A stretch of DNA of 64,000 nucleotides, from positions 1-64,000 of the forward strand of contig NZ_AYYK01000009.1 in assembly GCF_001436095.1 (NCBI RefSeq). Reading direction: 5' to 3'. The notes under the pieces are model-generated. The model searched no databases. It saw only the letters and a list, made by a program, of their open reading frames with translations, and was not told where the DNA came from. This stretch comes from Lapidilactobacillus dextrinicus DSM 20335. GTDB lineage: Bacteria > Bacillota > Bacilli > Lactobacillales > Lactobacillaceae. The position numbers were made by a program, and so were the translations under genes. The first letter of the stretch is position 1. Each line of letters opens with the position of its first letter. Shown here in pieces: positions 59,096 to 64,000 of this stretch.

Positions 59096-61552
59096 TCAAT
59101 CGCCTCCAGTCACTTGCGTTTGTGGTGGTCGAGTATCGAATGCGTGATAAAGATGTTCGAAAATATAGTCAAAGTGAAGTACCCCAACATGACCCCAAAT
59201 ATCTTGAAAGAGACATTCACCATTGTCTAGCGAGCGCAGCCGTTGTTGGTTACTTTCATCTTCAGGATCAAGGCCGAAGAATTGCAGGGTGTGTTTGATT
59301 TCGTTAATATCTGTTGAGCGAAAGGCAAACTTCATCCCGATATTGTTTTTCATCTTTTCGTCTAACAGGTCATTAGCGTTTTGAGTAACCAGATAAACAC
59401 CAGCATTCATTGAACGACCTTCACGAATTAGTTTCATGGAGAGGGTTTTACCTTGCGCCACATTAAGAAACGCCCAAGCCTCATCTAAATCGACAATCTT
59501 AAAACGAGAGCGATCTGAATGGATGAAATCAATTGCGAAAGTAGAAATAATCATCAGCATAGCTACTGATAACATTTCCGCAGTGATGTATTCTTCTTGG
59601 GTTTTATCAGTATCAGGTAGAACTAAGTCAGCGATTTGAATGATGTTAATATTTTTATCTAAGGCGATTGAATTGCGAGCAGTGCCATCTGAGAAAAGTA
59701 AAGCGGCAAAGTCATAATCGGTGAAGGATTCAATATGATCAGCAATATTAATCGCAATATCGGTATCTTCACGACGCAACTCATCAATGACTTTTAAAAG
59801 ACCAGGTTCTTTTTGCTGGGTGACATTACGAATGGCTTTGCGTAGTGTTGGGAAACGTTCTGCATCACGTGAAGAAATCCCAGTCAGAAAAGTCAAGGTA
59901 TCAACGGCTAAACTTTCAGAGTCTTTGGGATTTTTCAAAATGATGTATGGATCTAATAGTCCACGATTCTTTTCTTCACTGGTTAGATTAACGATGTTAA
60001 TTTTATCCGCCATGAAATCTAAGTTTCGAGTCCAATTTGTTCGTTCAGACTTAGGATCAAGAATTAATGCTTGGGCGCCATAAAGAACAGCATAGTAGAC
60101 TAGTAGGTTATTACTAAATGATTTGCCGCCGCCCAGTGAACCTAAGAAAGCTGCTGAAAGAGCATTAGTCACTGTTCCCGAGAGACCTTGCGCAGCGATA
60201 TCCGGTTTAATAAAAACATTACGGCCAGTATCCACGTTGTAACCAACATAAATACCTTCTTTTTCTCCTAAGGATTGGGTTGCACCGAAACCCAGTGAAG
60301 CAATAAAGTCACTGGTGACATATTGAATGTAGTCATTCATATAGCGTTTAGAAGCAGGAATAAACTCTGAGTGCAGCCCTAACATATCACCGAAGGGACG
60401 TACTAATTTAATGTTTAAGGAATCATAGAAATCTAGAATTTGATCTGCGTGACGTTTCATTTCATCAAGAGTTCGGCCACTAACGCGAATAACATAGGAA
60501 ATTTTGTACATCGCATCTTTACTTTGATCTAGATCCGCTTCAAGTTCGTCAACTGAATCTAATGCGTCAACCACACCACGAGAAGTTTCATTGTTTGATT
60601 GATAGGCGTGGTTATCTAAGTCACGTAATTCTTTTTTCTTATTGCGAACCTTAGTGAGCGCCTTTTTATTAGTCACAATTTCAATGTTGAGTGAAGTATC
60701 AATTGGGAAATCAAACTGTTGTTGCTGAAAATAAAAGATCTCACTACCGGGAAATTCCAATTCGCCAACAATATCTGACATAGTTAAATAAGTGATAAAA
60801 GATTGGTCCGAATCGTGAGTTAACACTAAATAGCGTTGCTTTTGTTCAATCATGGCCCGCGTCGGTTTGATTAAGTCGTACTTTTTGATAATGGTTTGTT
60901 GGTCATCTTGTTCCTTAGGGAGATGATAATAGTAGTCGTCATAGTCTTGGCCATTCATGCCATGGAGATGTTCTAGTAAATAACCAAAATCATCTTTTGT
61001 TAGTGGTCGAATTTTAAAACGACGGCCGATTTTATCAGCTAAGAATTGCGCAACTTTATTAAATCGTTCAACTTCACTATTGTTCATCACAACAAAATTA
61101 CCGGTAAATGTTTCATTAAAGCCATGAATGAAATCATCAACACCTAAGATCAAATCTTGCCAAATACTTTTTGCGGATACTTCTTTATCATTAAGGAGTA
61201 GTTTAAAGCCAATATAAAAGCGATAATCAACTTGATTATCGCCAATGGATTCAGTCAATGCTTCAACTTGACCGTCTATATGAGTTTCAGCAATTTCTTT
61301 GAGGTTACCTTTTAATAAAGCTTTTGATCTAGTCATCGTATCGCGTACACTTGCTTCCGTTGCTAACTGAATCAGGTGCAGCTTACCATCACGATTTTGC
61401 GCAATCATTTGACGAAAGTTCTCGTGAACTTGTTGTTTTTGTTCTGGAGAAAGAAACGAATAGTTATAAGGCATCAATTCATAATAAGCAAAGCATTCAT
61501 TGTCGGTATTAAAGACCAGATTGTCTTCGATATATTTGATGGGGAATTTCAT
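59096..61552 (-). CDS. VirB4-like conjugation ATPase (Tn916 Orf16/TcpF)
   Basis: An 818-residue AAA+-type ATPase driving the type IV-like conjugation machine. Walker A is GSLGGGKSFSNN in the second half, Walker B is FKIVDLDEAWAFL, and the downstream VTQNANDLLD segment is typical of VirB4/TraC relatives. ATG 61552 follows aaggagg; upstream in-frame codons lie inside tcpE. The start overlaps the tcpE stop by ATGA. Confidence 0.94.
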   Translation of the reverse strand: MKFPIKYIEDNLVFNTDNECFAYYELMPYNYSFLSPEQKQQVHENFRQMIAQNRDGKLHLIQLATEASVRDTMTRSKALLKGNLKEIAETHIDGQVEALTESIGDNQVDYRFYIGFKLLLNDKEVSAKSIWQDLILGVDDFIHGFNETFTGNFVVMNNSEVERFNKVAQFLADKIGRRFKIRPLTKDDFGYLLEHLHGMNGQDYDDYYYHLPKEQDDQQTIIKKYDLIKPTRAMIEQKQRYLVLTHDSDQSFITYLTMSDIVGELEFPGSEIFYFQQQQFDFPIDTSLNIEIVTNKKALTKVRNKKKELRDLDNHAYQSNNETSRGVVDALDSVDELEADLDQSKDAMYKISYVIRVSGRTLDEMKRHADQILDFYDSLNIKLVRPFGDMLGLHSEFIPASKRYMNDYIQYVTSDFIASLGFGATQSLGEKEGIYVGYNVDTGRNVFIKPDIAAQGLSGTVTNALSAAFLGSLGGGKSFSNNLLVYYAVLYGAQALILDPKSERTNWTRNLDFMADKINIVNLTSEEKNRGLLDPYIILKNPKDSESLAVDTLTFLTGISSRDAERFPTLRKAIRNVTQQKEPGLLKVIDELRREDTDIAINIADHIESFTDYDFAALLFSDGTARNSIALDKNINIIQIADLVLPDTDKTQEEYITAEMLSVAMLMIISTFAIDFIHSDRSRFKIVDLDEAWAFLNVAQGKTLSMKLIREGRSMNAGVYLVTQNANDLLDEKMKNNIGMKFAFRSTDINEIKHTLQFFGLDPEDESNQQRLRSLDNGECLFQDIWGHVGVLHFDYIFEHLYHAFDTRPPQTQVTGGD

Positions 61553-61929
61553 GATGACCTCCTTGTGACACAAGTGATTGGAGTTAGCCATTGTTGTTGT
61601 GTGATTTTGATTGGTTGATAAGCAAAGGTAAGTTTATTGGAAAAGAGGTAAGACAATACTGACTTCAAAAAGCCAAGTGGCTTCTTATTATCGAACGTTT
61701 TCTGACTCATGAACCAAGTGATCGCTGCAGGAATACCCAAGTATTTGAGAAAAGCACCTTGTATAAGATTTAGAGGTGGTAATTCACCAAAAATGATAAT
61801 GATCGATAGCGTCACAACAAACCAAGTCATTTGTGTAAATGTAATGGGGAAGGGTAAGTTCAAATCATTAATGGCATATAACACTTTTTCAACTGACCAA
61901 ATTGAGGTATAACTTCTAACCTTTTTCAT
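61549..61929 (-). CDS. tcpE: Conjugal transfer membrane protein TcpE (Tn916 Orf17-like)
   Basis: A 126-residue protein with two hydrophobic segments (about 32-52 and 60-78) and the TcpE-type pattern KVLYAINDLNLPFPITFTQM. In related plasmids TcpE is an essential channel component. aaagga precedes ATG; the 3' end overlaps the VirB4-like gene. Confidence 0.87.
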   Translation of the reverse strand: MKKVRSYTSIWSVEKVLYAINDLNLPFPITFTQMTWFVVTLSIIIIFGELPPLNLIQGAFLKYLGIPAAITWFMSQKTFDNKKPLGFLKSVLSYLFSNKLTFAYQPIKITQQQWLTPITCVTRRSS

Positions 61930-61988
61930 ATCAAACTCCTTTCTATAAAAAGAAAGTTGATCCTTAATTCAGAATCAGCTTCGAGTGA

Positions 61989-62504
61989 TTAATTGACATA
62001 TTCAACGATGCCATGTGTGGTGACAAGGTAATTACCTTCAATCTCCAAATCACGGGCAATCTTTTCATAATCTAAATAATAAAGAACATTGGTAGGCAGT
62101 TCACCGAAAAGAGTGCCATCACCAATTTCTTCGGCAACTAATTCTGACATAGAGTTTGTGTCATAGTAGATAAGATTATCAATATTTCCGGCAAGTTCTT
62201 CAACATTATTGAACCATTCATCGAGTAGTTCTTGAATAATCGGATAGAATGGTGTGTCAGAAATTGTGAGAAGATTTTCGTAAAGATGATTCAGCGAGCT
62301 AATGCTTTCATATTCAGAAATACGAACAGGTAATTCGTAATCATGAATAGCATATTCTTCACTTTGGCCGTTTTTACCAAGTTGTAGTGTTTCTCGAATC
62401 TCATCAAAATCTAGTGGTAAGTGAAACCAACGTCCAGAATCAGCCTTTCCTTGATTGTAGTTACCAAGATTAACAATATAAACTTGTAATTCATCAGGTG
62501 TCAT
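61989..62504 (-). CDS. ardA: Antirestriction protein ArdA (Tn916 Orf18-like)
   Basis: A 171-residue, very acidic DNA-mimic protein. Family signs are the start LQVYIVNLGNYNQGKADSGR, then EYAIHDYELPVRISEYESI, and a high D/E content throughout. ArdA blocks type I restriction-modification enzymes so that incoming ICE DNA survives. It sits between orf17 and orf19 as in Tn916, after ggagc as ribosome site. Confidence 0.93.
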   Translation of the reverse strand: MTPDELQVYIVNLGNYNQGKADSGRWFHLPLDFDEIRETLQLGKNGQSEEYAIHDYELPVRISEYESISSLNHLYENLLTISDTPFYPIIQELLDEWFNNVEELAGNIDNLIYYDTNSMSELVAEEIGDGTLFGELPTNVLYYLDYEKIARDLEIEGNYLVTTHGIVEYVN

Positions 62505-62508
62505 TTGT

Positions 62509-62730
62509 TCACGCTCCTACGACTCGATTAAATAAATTAAGTAAAACATCTTTAACACCGGCGGTATTAAAGACTAAACCAACAGCAATTAACGCGATGA
62601 CTAGAAAACCAATTAGCTTTGAGAATTCGCGTTTGAAACCAAGATAAACACCAATAATTGCAATTGCCATGAGTACTAGGCTTTGTGCATTTGATGTAAA
62701 CCAATTAAATAAGTTTTGTCCGAAGTTCAT
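62509..62730 (-). CDS. Small conjugation membrane protein, Tn916 Orf19-like (TcpD type)
   Basis: A 73-residue protein with two hydrophobic helices (about 17-32 and 37-55, LVLMAIAIIGVYLGF and LIGFLVIALIAVGLVF). Size, topology and position between ardA and mobT agree with Tn916 Orf19. aaaggaa precedes ATG. Function inferred from synteny. Confidence 0.8.
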   Translation of the reverse strand: MNFGQNLFNWFTSNAQSLVLMAIAIIGVYLGFKREFSKLIGFLVIALIAVGLVFNTAGVKDVLLNLFNRVVGA

Positions 62731-62775
62731 AAATGATCAGTTCCTTTCTGTGATAGGTGAGTGGTTAAAATAAAA

Positions 62776-63960
62776 TTATGAGTTATGGAGCAGTTCATCA
62801 ATGCCAGTTGTTTGTTGGGCTAAAAGTTTAAGATGTCGTTTTTGAAGCTTAGTATTTTTAATCATAGTCATCGTGTCAGTCGTGCCATTGTAACCGTCAA
62901 TTTTGAGTAAGACTTTCAGCATCGGCGCTACTTGTTTTTGAATCCAAGCTTTAGTTTTCTGAAGATCAAATGGTTCTGGAGCGACTGTTAAACGCAGTGG
63001 TTGCCGATTTTGACCACAAAAATAGGCCCATCTTGGATTGATTGGCCATTTGTTTCGTTCAATATTTTTCTTGGTATCAACGAATTGTAAATAACGCGCG
63101 ATAATACCAAAAGCTGTTTTTTCGACATCACGATAAATTAAGAAATCTTCAATCGCCTTAAAAGCACGTTCATTCTTTAAACGTATTTCAAAACGATTTT
63201 TAATAGGGGCTGTCTCAATGACGGCTCCTACTTTTTTGTACTGTTCAACATCTTTTTCATAGATACAAAAATAAATATCACTGGATTTTGAACCGATATA
63301 GAGAGTGTTGCCCTTAATGAACTTTTCATCTTCAGTATTCATTTTAGCGGAGTTGGTGCTTTCAAACTGACGCATGATTGAGATGCATTCGTTGCGTTCA
63401 CACTTTTTGATTAGTTCGGGAATATTAAGGATGCCAACTGTATCATTAATGGCCAGATCAATTCGTTTAAAGACCGCGTGATATTTTTGACAGTCACGGA
63501 AGAAATCGTACCAAGTTAAGTTGTTAGCTAATAGAATACTTTCGAACTCACGACAACCTTGTCCTTTGAGTTCCAGTAAAGTCCCTAACTCACTATTTGG
63601 CATTGAACAAAGAATTTGAATATGTGAGAAAACTAATTGCGACGAGTAACCATAAAATCCCCAATCTTCCTCAAGCATATATTCTTTGTGTAGATGTAGG
63701 ATCTCTTTAATTAAGCGATCAACATTATCAGTTGGAAAACGAATACGAACATAATCGAAGATAAGGTTTAGTTCAGGCTCAGTTGGATCCCGATTAAAAT
63801 AGTTTTCAATTTGTTTCGATAGGGAAACACTCGGTTGGCACTTCTTATTTTCAATTTGATTTAGGTAGTGACTAGATATACCAAGTTTTGTCGCAAATTC
63901 TTTTTGAGTAAAGCCTAGTTTTTTTCGACCAACTTTAATAGATTCTGCAGAAATAACCAT
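62776..63960 (-). CDS. mobT: MobT-type relaxase (Tn916 Orf20-like)
   Basis: A 394-residue Rep_trans-type relaxase. An N-terminal Cro/C1-type helix-turn-helix (KKLGFTQKEFATKLGISSHY) precedes the catalytic replication-initiator-like domain with RIDLAIND near 185 and downstream acidic and aromatic motifs. It nicks oriT to start transfer and rolling-circle replication of the circular ICE. ATG 63960 follows aagaagg. In Tn916, oriT lies just upstream of this gene, here at or beyond the window end. Confidence 0.93.
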   Translation of the reverse strand: MVISAESIKVGRKKLGFTQKEFATKLGISSHYLNQIENKKCQPSVSLSKQIENYFNRDPTEPELNLIFDYVRIRFPTDNVDRLIKEILHLHKEYMLEEDWGFYGYSSQLVFSHIQILCSMPNSELGTLLELKGQGCREFESILLANNLTWYDFFRDCQKYHAVFKRIDLAINDTVGILNIPELIKKCERNECISIMRQFESTNSAKMNTEDEKFIKGNTLYIGSKSSDIYFCIYEKDVEQYKKVGAVIETAPIKNRFEIRLKNERAFKAIEDFLIYRDVEKTAFGIIARYLQFVDTKKNIERNKWPINPRWAYFCGQNRQPLRLTVAPEPFDLQKTKAWIQKQVAPMLKVLLKIDGYNGTTDTMTMIKNTKLQKRHLKLLAQQTTGIDELLHNS

Positions 63961-64000
63961 CGGTTTGTACCTTCTTTCTTTGAGAAAATAAAAAATGTAA

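Overview
The window is a low-GC Gram-positive chromosome of the Lactobacillaceae type. The grounds are the order ctsR-clpC, rpoBC, str operon, S10/spc/alpha operon, ecfA1-ecfA2-ecfT-truA and rplM-rpsI, together with leader RNAs known from lactic acid bacteria. A Latilactobacillus-like genus is possible, but I cannot fix it from the sequence alone.

Positions 1-36600 are conserved host core. A tRNA cluster (Pro-Gly-Pro) is followed by the heat-shock pair ctsR-clpC behind a CtsR operator. Next come two U32-family proteins resembling the tRNA-hydroxylation pair TrhP1/TrhP2, then rpoB-rpoC, and a lone prepilin peptidase gene (comC type) on the minus strand. rpsL-rpsG-fusA and about 28 ribosomal and associated genes from rpsJ to rplQ follow. 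Downstream of rplQ lies a structured RNA matching the L17 downstream element, then an ECF vitamin-transporter energizing module with truA, and rplM-rpsI behind a typical promoter and L13-type leader.

From just after rpsI to the window end (about 36600-64000, continuing beyond it) lies a Tn916-family integrative and conjugative element (ICE). Read from the rpsI side it carries int, xis, small ORFs, an inserted HNH-like gene, orf8- and orf7-like regulators, a TetR regulator, cargo, and then the conjugation genes in Tn916 order: orf13 (tcpC), orf14 (cell-wall hydrolase), orf15, orf16 (VirB4-like ATPase), orf17 (tcpE), orf18 (ardA), orf19 and orf20 (mobT relaxase). The coupling ATPase gene and the far attachment site should lie beyond 64000.

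The cargo is metal and metalloid resistance in two blocks. Block 1 (about 41.2-49.1 kb) holds a decayed IS3-family element, an intact cadD, an IS6-family end, a decayed IS30-family element that cuts a second cadD, a minimal merR-merA mercury operon, a 5'-truncated SDR gene and a flavodoxin. Block 2 (about 49.4-55.0 kb) is arsR-arsD-arsA-arsB plus a CoA-disulfide-reductase-like flavoprotein. Between the blocks sits a scar made of the 3' part of a second orf13 followed at once by the 5' part of a second tetR. That is the junction expected if two tandem related ICEs collapsed into one by deletion, leaving a hybrid with both cargo sets. This is the most notable observation in the window.
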